NCBI GenBank assembly: GCA_910579745.1
Contig: CAJTVH010000020.1
Location: forward strand, 17,928 to 46,101
Source of the DNA: an uncultured Clostridia bacterium
GTDB lineage: Bacteria > Bacillota > Clostridia > Lachnospirales > CAG-274
Direction of reading: 5' to 3'
Length of the DNA stretch: 28,174 nucleotides
The notes under the pieces were generated by a model. The model was not told the origin of the DNA. It saw only the letters and a program-made list of their open reading frames with translations, and ran no database searches. Of the stretch, positions 6,690-15,283 are shown one piece after another. Numbering within the stretch: position 1 is the stretch's first letter; each line of letters starts with the position of its first letter. A program made the position numbers and the translations under genes.

Positions 6690-8891
6690 TTAAGTATTGT
6701 AAGATTTTATATTTTTTGATATTGTGCTTATTAATAATGGAATGTCTACAGGTTTTGTCAAATGCTCGTTTATACCACTTTTTATTGATGTTTGTTTATC
6801 GCTCTCAAAGGCGTTTGCTGACAAAGCTATAATTGGTATATTGGAAAGTTTAGGGTTGTCAAGCTTACGAATTTCTCTCGCGGCTTGTTGTCCATCCATA
6901 ACAGGCATTTGAACATCTGTTAATACTAAGGCATAATAACCAGGTTTAGAATTTTTTACTTTTTCAACGGCGATTTGCCCGTTTGTGGCTGTTTCTATAA
7001 TAAAACCAAACTCACTCAATATCTCAGTTTCAAGTTCCAAATTTATTTCGTTATCCTCTACCAGTAAAATTCTTTTATTTGAGAAATTATTTGGAGTATC
7101 GTTTATATCGGAAGAAAGCGAAGATGGTTTTCTTTGTATACGAAGACAAATAGTAACAATAAATGTACTGCCTTTTCCGGAAACGCTACGTACTTTTATA
7201 TTTCCATTCATCATTTCCACGAAATTTTTTACAATCGTAAGACCAAGGCCAGAACCATGTATACCGCTTAATGTGGTATTTTTTTCACGCTCAAACGGTT
7301 CAAAAATATGCTCTAAAAAATCTTTGCTTATTCCTATACCGGTGTCCTCAATTATAAATTTATATGTCGCGCTGTTGTTTGAGAACTTTTCTATCTCCTG
7401 AACTGTTATATTAACTTTGCCGCCTATATTTGTGTAAGTTACGGCGTTTTCGGAAATGTATAGGATTATTTTTTTTAATTTGTCGCAATCACCGTATACA
7501 TCGTAATGTATCAAATCATCCAAATCCATGGTAAAATTTAATTCTTTTTTATCTATAACAGGTAAAAGAGTTTTATGTATTTCATCCATAATATCACGTA
7601 AATTACACTCAGCTTCTTTAACATGTATGTTTTTGGATTCTGTCCATGAAATTTCCAATACTTTCTCAATAAGCTCTAAAAGCTTTTTGCTTGAATACTC
7701 TATTTTATTAAGATAATTTTCAACCGCTGTTTTATCAAGAATATGTTTTTTAGCGAGAGCCGAAAAACCGAAGATAGCGTTTAACGGAGTTCTTATATCA
7801 TGTGACATATTTGAGAGAAAAGTATTTTTAGCGATGATTGCTAAATTTGCGTTGTTTAACGCTTCCTCTAAAATTTGTTTTTGCTCCATTTCACGGCGAA
7901 TTTCCTCATCGACGCGACTGTATCCCAAAACAATTTGAGAAACATGTTTTTTATTGCCCACATTTACGATTCGAAGCTGTAAATATTGAGTTTCTCCGGC
8001 GTTAATAACACGATAATTTATATAGTAGGTTTTTTCACAGGATAATTTTTTACGAATGTAATTTATGTCAGTGAATTTTGAAAGCATTTTTTTATCTTCA
8101 GGATGAACCCACATATCGATATAATCGGCTATATATCCTTTGAACCCACGTAACTGAAAAATTTCCTCGAATTGATAGACTGTTCGGCTGCTCAGACGAT
8201 ATGATAAAATTTTATCGGCATCTAAATCAGCGTAGAGAATTGACTCATAGTTTATACTAAGCCCCTCTATAACCTCAAGGCGATGCAAGTGTTCCTGAGT
8301 AATTAATTTTTTTTCTTTCTTAAATTGGTTAATTTGACTTTGCAATATATTTGTGAGTTTTTCCTCATTAGCTTTTTCCTCTATATGGCGCTTATATTTT
8401 TCTGTCGCGTCGCCCAAAAATACATAAAAAATGTCCCCAGCGGTCTCTGTGTGAATAAAGTGTCCATAGTTCTCAATCCAGCGGATTTCCTCATTTTTAC
8501 AAATAATTCTGTACTCAACGTAATTTAAATTATATTGGCTTTTAGTTATTTGTTCTTTAATACTTAGTTCTACTTTTTCTAATTCATCAGGGTGAACAAT
8601 ACCTTTAAAAGAATTTTTTGTGAATTCTAGGAATTCTTTTAAATTGTCGCAATTAAAAATACGGACCAAAGCTTTATTAGCGTAAATAATATTTTTGTTA
8701 TTGTCAGCGTGATATATTAAAAATCCTCCTGGCATTTCATCCATGAATTTTATTACCTCATACGCTCTGCGTGTATTTTCCGCTTCAGGTAAATTTTCAT
8801 CGAAATTTTCAATATCAATATTATTATTGTTAGATATAAGAAGACTCAACATATATTCAATTAAATTATGCGCTGTTTTTTGTTTTTCCAT
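6690..8891 (-). CDS. Soluble PAS-PAS hybrid histidine kinase with C-terminal receiver
   Basis: 733 residues from an ATG behind GGGGGGAGG. Domains: PAS (about 45-165, ending GDATEKY), a coiled linker (165-205), a second PAS-like fold (205-325), HisKA with NMSHDIRTPLNA (phospho-accepting His364), an HATPase with SENAVTYT (N box), EDTGIGIS (G1) and GSGLGL (G2), then a receiver (608-730) with ED pair 612-613, Asp659 in LTDVQMPVMDG and Lys713 in TKP. No membrane helix or signal peptide is seen, so it senses a cytoplasmic signal through its PAS domains. It is a stand-alone gene with its own promoter and terminator. Downstream phosphotransfer partners are not adjacent; the receiver implies either a separate HPt protein or self-regulation. 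Class assignment is secure; the signal is unknown. Confidence 0.93.
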   Translation of the reverse strand: MEKQKTAHNLIEYMLSLLISNNNNIDIENFDENLPEAENTRRAYEVIKFMDEMPGGFLIYHADNNKNIIYANKALVRIFNCDNLKEFLEFTKNSFKGIVHPDELEKVELSIKEQITKSQYNLNYVEYRIICKNEEIRWIENYGHFIHTETAGDIFYVFLGDATEKYKRHIEEKANEEKLTNILQSQINQFKKEKKLITQEHLHRLEVIEGLSINYESILYADLDADKILSYRLSSRTVYQFEEIFQLRGFKGYIADYIDMWVHPEDKKMLSKFTDINYIRKKLSCEKTYYINYRVINAGETQYLQLRIVNVGNKKHVSQIVLGYSRVDEEIRREMEQKQILEEALNNANLAIIAKNTFLSNMSHDIRTPLNAIFGFSALAKKHILDKTAVENYLNKIEYSSKKLLELIEKVLEISWTESKNIHVKEAECNLRDIMDEIHKTLLPVIDKKELNFTMDLDDLIHYDVYGDCDKLKKIILYISENAVTYTNIGGKVNITVQEIEKFSNNSATYKFIIEDTGIGISKDFLEHIFEPFEREKNTTLSGIHGSGLGLTIVKNFVEMMNGNIKVRSVSGKGSTFIVTICLRIQRKPSSLSSDINDTPNNFSNKRILLVEDNEINLELETEILSEFGFIIETATNGQIAVEKVKNSKPGYYALVLTDVQMPVMDGQQAAREIRKLDNPKLSNIPIIALSANAFESDKQTSIKSGINEHLTKPVDIPLLISTISKNIKSYNT

Positions 8892-8921
8892 ATATATCCT
8901 CCCCCCAACTATATCAAATGA

Positions 8922-8950
8922 ATTATATCACAAAAACGTTTGTTTGTCAT
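8922..8950 (-). promoter_or_regulatory. Promoter of the hybrid kinase gene
   Basis: On the minus strand ATGACA (8945-8950), a 17-base spacer and TATAAT (8922-8927) with an upstream TGA (extended -10). The spacer contains the imperfect palindrome ACAAACGTTTTTGT, which could bind a regulator. Confidence 0.6.
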
Positions 8951-9017
8951 TATTTATTTTATTGTTTGCCGTGAAAACATTAAATAAAAACGAGGAATTT
9001 AGATTAATAAGGCGTTA

Positions 9018-9190
9018 TTAAATTTTTATTATGTTATTGAAAAAGGAAATAGGTTTTATTTTTTTGAGTAACGCCTGAATTTTGTATAAGTTTATACCTG
9101 TTTTATTTTTAAATTGTGATGAAAGGCGATAGCTATCGCAATATCCGGTTTCTAAGGTTATTTCCATAATTGTTTTGTCTGTTTTAATTA
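9018..9190 (-). pseudogene. C-terminal remnant of an AraC-family regulator, cut by element B
   Basis: Reading on the minus strand from 9190, the residues LIKTDKTIMEITLETGYCDSY and RLSSQFKNKTGINLYKIQ match the second helix-turn-helix of AraC/XylS proteins (I.EIA...GY.D.Y..S..FK...G). The residues before this (MIVFRYS) come from the inverted end of the MITE at 9191-9346. The rest of the gene, including the first HTH and the sensor domain, is not found beyond the MITE. About 55 codons remain, so this is a dead fragment. Confidence 0.75.
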
Positions 9191-9346
9191 GGGAGTATCT
9201 GAAAACTATCATAAGCTATCAGTTATATAAGCGAAATATCCAAAAAATTATTAAAAAATAAACGAAAACTGTTCAATAAAACAGAAAAGCCTTTCTGTTT
9301 TATTTTTTATAATTTTTCGCGCGTATTTTAGTTTTCAGATACGCTC
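9191..9346 (-). mobile_element. Element B, copy 2 (156 bp, inverted orientation)
   Basis: GGGAGTATCTGAAAACTA follows TA (9189-9190), and TAGTTTTCAGATACGCTC precedes TA (9347-9348). The interior matches the other B copies read on the opposite strand (CTATCAGTTATATAAGCGAA, then AAACGAAAACTGTTCAAT). It abuts and truncates the AraC remnant. Confidence 0.85.
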
Positions 9347-9671
9347 TAAGTAATTTTTTAATATTTTTTATACGTATATTACTTAAATATTCTTAAAATG
9401 ACATACCAAGATGTGAGCTAAATAATTTAGAAAAATAAGAAAAGGAAAAGGGGGTTTTTTGCGATAGTCTCAAGAGAAATATTTTATAATAATATAGTTT
9501 ATGTCATAGTACTTTACGGCCATTTCCATAAAATTAATATTTTTTTAATTTATAATTCATATTTAATTTACAAATACAATGTATAATAAATATATAACAT
9601 AAACTTAAGAAAAAAGCGATGTAAAGTATACATAGTATAAGAATTTATAAAAATCAAGGGAGGTATACAAT

Positions 9672-10190
9672 ATGGCTAACACTATTTTATTACCATTTTT
9701 TAATACGGAAAGTTTATCATTAAATTTATCAAAAACGCAGCGAGCTGTTATTGGAATATTGGAAAAATATGCTTTTGACTTAAGTAAAGTGAATGAAAGC
9801 GATATAAATGATTTTATAGAGTATTTAAGTGAAAATTCCAGAAGAATAAATAATTTATTAAGAGAGAATAGAAAATTGTCAGAAAAAGTACAGACACGTT
9901 TAGATGTGTACTCGTTTTATAAAAAATCTTTTTCAAGGACACAGATGAGATTATATAATGATTATATTTCATTAAAAAACGAGGAAAAAGATATGATAAA
10001 AAACAGTTTATCTTTAATGTATAATAAAAAATCAATAAGTTGTCTTTCTAATTTAATACTTGATGACACAATAAATTATAAGGATTTCGCTAAACAACTA
10101 ACTTCTATTTTATTAGAGCAAAGTAAAGTTATAAAATCTCTTAATAAAATTACTTCGAAAGCTTCTAAATTTTTAAAATCATTTCGCTAA
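9672..10190 (+). CDS. Unknown helical cytoplasmic protein, 172 residues
   Basis: The ATG at 9672 lies 8 bases after GGGAGGT, a strong ribosome binding site. The product has no signal peptide or membrane helix, is lysine/serine/asparagine-rich and looks almost entirely alpha-helical, with a heptad-like central part (about 46-75: NDFIEYLSENSRRINNLLRE and onward). I do not recognise a family. It is a single gene, with the next genes convergent on the minus strand. Base composition is as AT-rich as the surroundings. It could be a lineage-specific regulator, a sporulation or cell-surface accessory protein, or phage-derived; nothing in the sequence decides among these. Confidence 0.75.
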   Translation: MANTILLPFFNTESLSLNLSKTQRAVIGILEKYAFDLSKVNESDINDFIEYLSENSRRINNLLRENRKLSEKVQTRLDVYSFYKKSFSRTQMRLYNDYISLKNEEKDMIKNSLSLMYNKKSISCLSNLILDDTINYKDFAKQLTSILLEQSKVIKSLNKITSKASKFLKSFR

Positions 10191-10323
10191 TTTCTTCGTG
10201 ATTTTCTCTACGCTTTCGGCATTTATTTCACAGACATCTTTCGTGAGATAGAGCAGTGAAAACACGCGGTTATTAGGAACGTCCGGATTTCGCGAAGCGG
10301 AAGCGCTAACCAACGGTGCGTTG

Positions 10324-10373
10324 CTCCTATAAAATATTTTTTTGTTTTTATGTTATTTTATCCAGTATTTAAA
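10324..10373. repeat. About 50-bp repeat, copy 1
   Basis: ATAAAATATTTTTTTGTTTT followed by an A/T segment ending TTTTATCCA also occurs at 12594-12643. In both, GCTC precedes and a GC-rich segment lies on the same side. Probably pieces of a larger dispersed repeat. Confidence 0.55.
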
Positions 10374-10453
10374 GAAAATTTGGAGTTAAAAGGATTTTTA
10401 TACGACAAATTTGATTTTTTCAAGTTATTTGACTATAAAGCTGAAAGGCTGGG

Positions 10454-10506
10454 ATAGGAGGCTAAAAAATATAGCCTCCTATTTGATGTATATTTCATAG
10501 GAGGCT
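10454..10506 (-). terminator. Three-armed terminator of the pts operon
   Basis: ATAGGAGGCT at 10454-10463 and again at 10497-10506, with its complement AGCCTCCTAT at 10473-10482 between them. On the minus strand, arms 10497-10506 and 10473-10482 form a hairpin followed by ATATTTTTT, a good intrinsic terminator for ptsI. The extra arm allows an alternative hairpin (10473-10482 with 10454-10463). Confidence 0.75.
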
Positions 10507-10576
10507 TTTGCGATATCGCATTTAATTTAATGTAATTTATTTTATGTTTTTTGTTATGCTTGGAAAGACAGAGTTT

Positions 10577-12202
10577 TCAATTATTTATTGTTTCGGAGTC
10601 TCTTATGGCTTTTCTTACAGGTAAAATAAAAGTAGGTGAAACTGAGAGTTCATCTATACCATAGGAGAGAAAAGTTTCGGTAAGAGAAGTGTCAGCTCCT
10701 AATTCTCCGCATATTCCAGCCCATATTCCCGCTTTATGCGCATTTTCAATAACTGTTTTAATTGAGCGGAGTACAGCCGGATGGTGAGTGTCATTTATGT
10801 TTTCGAGTTTTGGGTTTTGCCTGTCAACCGCCAATGTATATTGTGTAAGGTCGTTTGTTCCTATGCTGAAGAAATCTACTTCTTGAGCGAGCTCATCGCT
10901 CATGATAACAGCCGCGGGCGTTTCAATCATAATACCTTGCTCTATATTATCATTAAAATCAATTCCCTCTGTTTTTAATTCCTCCATAATATTTTTTACT
11001 ATTTCTTTAATTTGTTTTACCTCATTAACGGAAATAATCATAGGATACATTATGGAAATATTGCCAAAAGCGCTTGCCCTTAACAAAGCTCTGAGCTGAG
11101 TCTTGAAAATATTTTGCTGAGAAAGGCAAATTCTAATCGCTCTATATCCCATAGCAGGGTTATCCTCATGTCCAAGATTAAAATAATCGACTTGTTTATC
11201 AGCCCCTATATCCAGTGTTCTTATAATGACTTTTTTGCTTCCCATTGTTTCAGCGACTTTTTTGTACGCGCTAAACTGTTCTTCTTCGGTAGGAAAGTCT
11301 TTAGAGCCCAAATATAGAAATTCACTTCTGAAAAGACCTATTCCCTCAGCGTCATTCTCCAAAACGCTGGTAAGGTCTGAGGGTTTTCCGATATTCGCGA
11401 ATAAATTAACCTTTTTCCCATTTTTGGTAATGGTGTCTTTTCCTTTCAATTCTTTAAGCAATTCTCTTTTTTCAAGGTCATCTTTTTGAATTTTTAAATA
11501 TTTATCAAGGGTTTTTTCGTCAGGCTCAATAATTAAATTTCCGCTATATCCATCAACGACAGCGAGTTTTCCATTCCATTTTGTATTTATTTTAATGCCG
11601 ATAAGAGCTGGAATGTTCATCGTTCTTGCTAAAATCGCGGTATGTGAGTTTGATGAGCCGAGTTCTGTCACAAAAGCGAGCAATTTATCTTTATCCAACT
11701 GTATAGTTTCACTTGGCGCCAAATCCTCAGCGACAATAATAGACGGTTCTTTAAGTAACACAGCGGAGTCTTCTCCAGTGAGCTTTGAGATAACTCTTTC
11801 AGAAATATCTTTCATATCGGACGCTCTCGCTTTAAAGTATTCGTCTTCCATGTTAGCAAACATTTCCGAAAGATCATCACCTGTTTTAGCTACAGCGTAT
11901 TCGGCATTTACAAGCTGGTTTTTAATTTTATCTATAATAGCGTCGTTAAAATCATCATCATCAAGCATCATAGAGTGAACCTCAAAAATCGCCGCGTTAT
12001 CCTCGCCAACTTCTTTTAGAGCTTTGTCATAAAGTACGCTGAGTTCCTGAGAAGCTTTTTCCTTAGCTTCCTCAAACCGAGCTATCTCAGCCTCAATGTT
12101 ATCAATTTTGCTTCTTCTTACCTGACGCTGGTTTTTAGAGTTAAACAAAATTTTTCCTATAGCTATACCTCTAAATATAGATTTGCCACTGAAATTTTCC
12201 AT
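10577..12202 (-). CDS. ptsI: PTS enzyme I (phosphoenolpyruvate-protein phosphotransferase)
   Basis: 541 residues from ATG 12202. GTG 12211 lies inside the AAAGGGTG binding site and is unlikely to be the start. It transfers phosphate from PEP to its own histidine and then to HPr; cytoplasmic. Visible marks are GIAIGK near the N-terminus, LGSSNSHTAILART with active His187, GIGLFRSEFLYLG, VIIRTLDIGADKQ, NPAMGYRAIR, GIMIETPAAV, FFSIGTNDLTQYTLAVDRQN, and GICGELGAD with the catalytic cysteine. The length is slightly below the usual 570 but all blocks are present. It is the last gene of glcT-ptsG-ptsH-ptsI, separated from ptsH by 453 bases that include element A. A possible local promoter (TTGTTT, 17 bases, TTATAT, about 12250-12280 on the minus strand) is weak. 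Confidence 0.97.
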   Translation of the reverse strand: MENFSGKSIFRGIAIGKILFNSKNQRQVRRSKIDNIEAEIARFEEAKEKASQELSVLYDKALKEVGEDNAAIFEVHSMMLDDDDFNDAIIDKIKNQLVNAEYAVAKTGDDLSEMFANMEDEYFKARASDMKDISERVISKLTGEDSAVLLKEPSIIVAEDLAPSETIQLDKDKLLAFVTELGSSNSHTAILARTMNIPALIGIKINTKWNGKLAVVDGYSGNLIIEPDEKTLDKYLKIQKDDLEKRELLKELKGKDTITKNGKKVNLFANIGKPSDLTSVLENDAEGIGLFRSEFLYLGSKDFPTEEEQFSAYKKVAETMGSKKVIIRTLDIGADKQVDYFNLGHEDNPAMGYRAIRICLSQQNIFKTQLRALLRASAFGNISIMYPMIISVNEVKQIKEIVKNIMEELKTEGIDFNDNIEQGIMIETPAAVIMSDELAQEVDFFSIGTNDLTQYTLAVDRQNPKLENINDTHHPAVLRSIKTVIENAHKAGIWAGICGELGADTSLTETFLSYGIDELSVSPTFILPVRKAIRDSETINN

Positions 12203-12348
12203 TACAATCACCCTTTCGGTTTAAGCTTATACCAATCTCATTTAAGAAAATGGATATAATATATACATAACATAGAAAACAAAAAAATTATTTTACTTAA
12301 AATTTACTGAAACGCAAGCGATTTTTTTATACTCTTGGTGTTTATTTT

Positions 12349-12553
12349 AACGTGAGTTCGATGAGAAATAACAGTAAAATCAGCGAAACGTAGTTTTGCA
12401 CAACGGTTTTTGTCAAACTTTTTTCAAAAAGTTTGTGGAGTTTGAGGTGAAACTTCAAGGTTTTTAATGTTTCAAGAGCATTTTTGGAGGTTTGGAACCT
12501 TTTTGCGATAGAAAAAGGTTCCATTAATCATAAATTTTCATCGAACTCACGTT
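12349..12553 (+). mobile_element. Element A, copy 2, inside the pts operon
   Basis: The ends AACGTGAGTTCGATG and CATCGAACTCACGTT are perfectly inverted, flanked by ATTTT on both sides (12344-12348 and 12554-12558), a 5-bp duplication. 205 bases, about 93% identical to copy 1 and with the same hairpin chain. It sits between ptsH and ptsI, opposite to the direction of transcription. Confidence 0.9.
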
Positions 12554-12593
12554 ATTTTACAAATACCTTTCGCCGAAATTTTGCCGCTACCGC

Positions 12594-12643
12594 GCTCATA
12601 AAATATTTTTTTGTTTTTGTATCTCTTTTATCCACTTTTTAAT
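12594..12643. repeat. About 50-bp repeat, copy 2
   Basis: Matches 10324-10373 (shared ATAAAATATTTTTTTGTTTT, then TTTTATCCA). It is joined to the short GC-rich string GCCGCTACCGCGCTC. Confidence 0.55.
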
Positions 12644-12655
12644 GAGCGATTAGCA

Positions 12656-12913
12656 TTACAAGTTAGTTTTGAAAAATTCTTCTATTTTAGCCGCGGCTTC
12701 TGCCTCATCGTCTCCAGTTACCTCAATTGTTATTTCGTTTCCTTGTTTTACCCCGAGAGACATAACTGACATAAGTTTAGTAGCGTCCGCTTCTTTGCCG
12801 TTAGCCTTAATAATAATTTTAGAAGATACGGTTTTAGCCGTTTTCGCGAGAAGTCCGGCTGGTCTCGCGTGAATTCCTATTTCATCAGTAATAACATAAT
12901 TAAATTTAATCAT
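12656..12913 (-). CDS. ptsH: PTS phosphocarrier protein HPr
   Basis: 85 residues, the normal length. It carries phosphate from enzyme I to IIA domains. GIHARPAG contains the phosphorylated His (residue 15 in the usual numbering). KLMSVMSLGVKQG contains the Ser46 region targeted by HPr kinase in Firmicutes, so it should also take part in catabolite repression with CcpA. The start codon follows AAGGAGGAAATTAAA. It lies 23 bases after ptsG. Confidence 0.97.
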   Translation of the reverse strand: MIKFNYVITDEIGIHARPAGLLAKTAKTVSSKIIIKANGKEADATKLMSVMSLGVKQGNEITIEVTGDDEAEAAAKIEEFFKTNL

Positions 12914-12936
12914 TTTAATTTCCTCCTTAATAATAA

Positions 12937-15093
12937 TTATTTGATTGAAATGATTTTAGTATTAATATTTCCATTATCATTTGTAATAACATTAATTTCT
13001 GAAAAATCATCAGAATTGGTGACTATAACAGGCGTAACGGTTCTGTATCCCGCTTTAGAGACGCCATCGAGGTCAACGTTTACAAGAAGATCGCCTTTTT
13101 TTATTTTTTGCCCGTTTTCTACTTTAACGTCATAATATTTTCCGTTTAGCTGCACGGTATCGATACCTACATGTATAAGAAGCTCAACACCGCTGTTTGA
13201 TATAAGACCTAAAGCGTGTTTTGTATCATAAACCATCTGAACCTCACCGTCAAAAGGGGCAAAGACTTTTCCGTCAGTCGGTTCAATAGCCGCACCGCCG
13301 CCAAGCATTCCCTCAGAAAATACTCCGTCGTCAACGCCGGAAAGTTCTATAACTTTACCTGTCATAGGAGCGAATATATCTGTTTGTACCTCTTTTTTAA
13401 CGTTTTCGTTTTTTTCCCGCGCGATGGAAGAAACATCAACAGGCATATCGCTTTCGGGGCTCATAAGATAGTCCTCAAGATTAGATTTAATTACGGTAAC
13501 TCTTGGGCCGTAAATTACTTGTACGCCGTTTCCTTTATGAATAACGCCTGAAGCCCCGGAGGCTTTTAAATCAGATTCATTGACAAGCTTTGGCTCATAA
13601 ACAGTAATACGAAGTCTTGTGGCGCAACAGTCAACATCGCTTATATTTTTTTTGCCTCCAAGCCCTTGTACAATAAGAGCTGATAGGGAATCTGCCGTGT
13701 TCACGCTGTCACCGTTATTTTTTGTGTTTTTAGCCGCGTTGACATCGGCTCGGGTATAAAGTTTTGTTTCCTCATTATCAGCCTCACGACCAGGAGTTCT
13801 CAAATTTAATTTAGAAATAAGAACAGAAAACAGTAAATAGTATACAACGAAATAAACCAAACCAACAATTATTATCCATATCCAATTTGTCTTTTCATTT
13901 CCGGGCAAAACCCCAAAGAGGAAAAGGTCAATAATACCTCCAGAGAAAGTCATTCCTACGCCGACATTAAATATATGCATAAACATATACGCCGCGCCAG
14001 CCAGCACACAATGAATACCATATAACAGGGGTGCCACAAAGAGGAAAGTAAACTCAAGCGGCTCGGTAATACCTGTAAGCATTGATGTAAGGGCGGCCGA
14101 TAAGAGAAGAGTGCCTACTACTTTTCTTTTCTCAGATCTCGCGCATTTATACATAGCGAGAGCGGCTCCGGGAAGTCCAAAAATCATAAGAGGAAATTTT
14201 CCGGACATAAACCTTGTAGCTGAAACCGCAAATTCTGTACAATTTGGGTCAGCTAATTGAGCGAAAAATATATTTTGAGCGCCTTGAATTATTTGTCCGT
14301 TTATCTCCATTGTACCGCCCACGGCTGTCTGCCAGAAAGGAAGGTAGAATACGTGATGCAAGCCAAAAGGAATAAGGAGCCTTTCCATAAACCCATAGAG
14401 CAATGTGCCGGAGTAACCGGACCGCATAACAAGCGCTCCGATTTTAGCTATACCTATGCCGACATAAGGCCAAAGAAAATACATTAATATTCCAATAATA
14501 ACATAAACCACTGAGCCTATAATCGGCACAAATCTCGTTCCCCCAAAAAATGAGAGAACCTGAGGAAGCTCAATTTTATAAAACCTATTATGGAGAGCCG
14601 CAATACCAAGACCGACTATAATACCGCCGAATACGCCCATATTAAGCGTGGTAATGCCAAGAATATCTCCATATGAGTTGGCGGCGAGAACACCGCTTGA
14701 CACGAGATTTTCACATGATTCCACGACAGTAGCGCCTTTACCTCCGATAAGTAGCATCGAGCTTATGGAAGTGTGCATAATAATAAACGCGATAACAGCC
14801 GCTAACGCGGCTACTTCTTTTTCCTTCTTAGCCATACCGATAGCGACACCTACGGCGAATATAAGGGGAAGATTTTCAAATACCGAATTACCAGCTGAGC
14901 TCATAACGGAAAGAATAGCGTATATAACCGTTCCGGGGCCCATTATTCCCATAAGATTATATGTTTCGAGCGTTGTGATATTGGTAAAAGAGCTGCCCAA
15001 ACCCAATAAAAGTCCGGCGACGGGCAAAAGGGCTATAGGAAGCATAAATGAACGACCTACACGCTGTAAAATTCCAAATATTTTATCTTTCAT
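12937..15093 (-). CDS. ptsG: Glucose-specific PTS permease, EIICBA
   Basis: 718 residues, IIC-IIB-IIA fused. It imports and phosphorylates glucose at the membrane. IIC (1-430) has multiple helices with FENLPLIFAVGVAIG, IPFGLHHVFYLPFW, GITEPLEFTFLFVAP and GMTFSGGIIDLFLFG, which match Bacillus PtsG closely. The KLNLRTPGREADN linker is also PtsG-like. IIB (465-545) has VDCCATRLR with phosphorylated Cys490. IIA (570-718) has DTKHALGL and LLIHVGIDTVQLNGK with phosphorylated His641. The start follows AAGGAGGTTTGAGTT. Gene order with glcT upstream and ptsH/ptsI downstream supports glucose over N-acetylglucosamine. No promoter or RAT of its own is seen in the 190-base gap before it. Confidence 0.93.
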   Translation of the reverse strand: MKDKIFGILQRVGRSFMLPIALLPVAGLLLGLGSSFTNITTLETYNLMGIMGPGTVIYAILSVMSSAGNSVFENLPLIFAVGVAIGMAKKEKEVAALAAVIAFIIMHTSISSMLLIGGKGATVVESCENLVSSGVLAANSYGDILGITTLNMGVFGGIIVGLGIAALHNRFYKIELPQVLSFFGGTRFVPIIGSVVYVIIGILMYFLWPYVGIGIAKIGALVMRSGYSGTLLYGFMERLLIPFGLHHVFYLPFWQTAVGGTMEINGQIIQGAQNIFFAQLADPNCTEFAVSATRFMSGKFPLMIFGLPGAALAMYKCARSEKRKVVGTLLLSAALTSMLTGITEPLEFTFLFVAPLLYGIHCVLAGAAYMFMHIFNVGVGMTFSGGIIDLFLFGVLPGNEKTNWIWIIIVGLVYFVVYYLLFSVLISKLNLRTPGREADNEETKLYTRADVNAAKNTKNNGDSVNTADSLSALIVQGLGGKKNISDVDCCATRLRITVYEPKLVNESDLKASGASGVIHKGNGVQVIYGPRVTVIKSNLEDYLMSPESDMPVDVSSIAREKNENVKKEVQTDIFAPMTGKVIELSGVDDGVFSEGMLGGGAAIEPTDGKVFAPFDGEVQMVYDTKHALGLISNSGVELLIHVGIDTVQLNGKYYDVKVENGQKIKKGDLLVNVDLDGVSKAGYRTVTPVIVTNSDDFSEINVITNDNGNINTKIISIK

Positions 15094-15140
15094 AACTCAA
15101 ACCTCCTTAAAAATATTTGACTATAAATTATTTTTATATA

Positions 15141-15208
15141 GGAACTATCTGAAAACCTTAAAACAAATATATTTTGAGTTTTTATATTGTTAGTTCTCAA
15201 ACAGCTCA
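15141..15208 (-). mobile_element. Short element B relative (68 bp) between glcT and ptsG
   Basis: GGAACTATCTGAAAAC follows TA (15139-15140), and TTAGTTCTCAAACAGCTC lies at the other end before TA (15209-15210). The ends resemble element B but are diverged and the interior is mostly deleted. Confidence 0.55.
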
Positions 15209-15283
15209 TAAAATATGTTTGGAAAGTTTATCACATCTTTTTTCAGACATGATTTATTTAATAACTATAAAATTAGTCAAGGT

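Larger units (their letters stand above)
8892..9671. other. Intergenic region with pseudogene and MITE
   Basis: It holds the kinase promoter, the AraC remnant and element B copy 2. Bases 9349-9655 contain no recognisable gene. The stretch is AT-rich with TATAAT at 9582-9587 but no convincing -35 at the right distance, so the promoter for the gene at 9672 is uncertain. Confidence 0.65.
10191..10576. other. GC-rich island and ORF fragment between convergent genes
   Basis: Bases about 10196-10330 are clearly richer in G+C than the neighbours. On the minus strand they read, without a start, as about 57 codons (10362 to 10189) including NAPLVSASASRNPDVPNNRV and SLLYLTKDVCEINAESVEK, ending in a stop that overlaps the end of the preceding gene. 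It looks like part of a foreign or repeated sequence rather than a complete gene. Bases 10324-10373 share about 80% identity with 12594-12643. The pts terminator follows at 10454-10506. Confidence 0.5.
12203..12655. other. Enlarged ptsH-ptsI spacer
   Basis: Contains element A copy 2, the second copy of the 50-bp repeat (12594-12643) with its short GC-rich neighbour, and about 140 bases before ptsI with a weak promoter candidate. No gene is seen. ptsH and ptsI are normally nearly contiguous, so the spacer was probably created by insertions. Confidence 0.7.

Noticed and set aside
10260..10330. tRNA-like GC-rich segment
   Set aside because: No acceptor stem, T-arm TTCRA or anticodon arm in the right spacing. 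It reads better as an ORF fragment.
14648..15193. 181-residue plus-strand ORF opposite ptsG
   Set aside because: It is an antisense shadow of the conserved ptsG membrane domain, with no family features or binding site. The same applies to the other long frames opposite ptsI, ptsH and the kinase genes.
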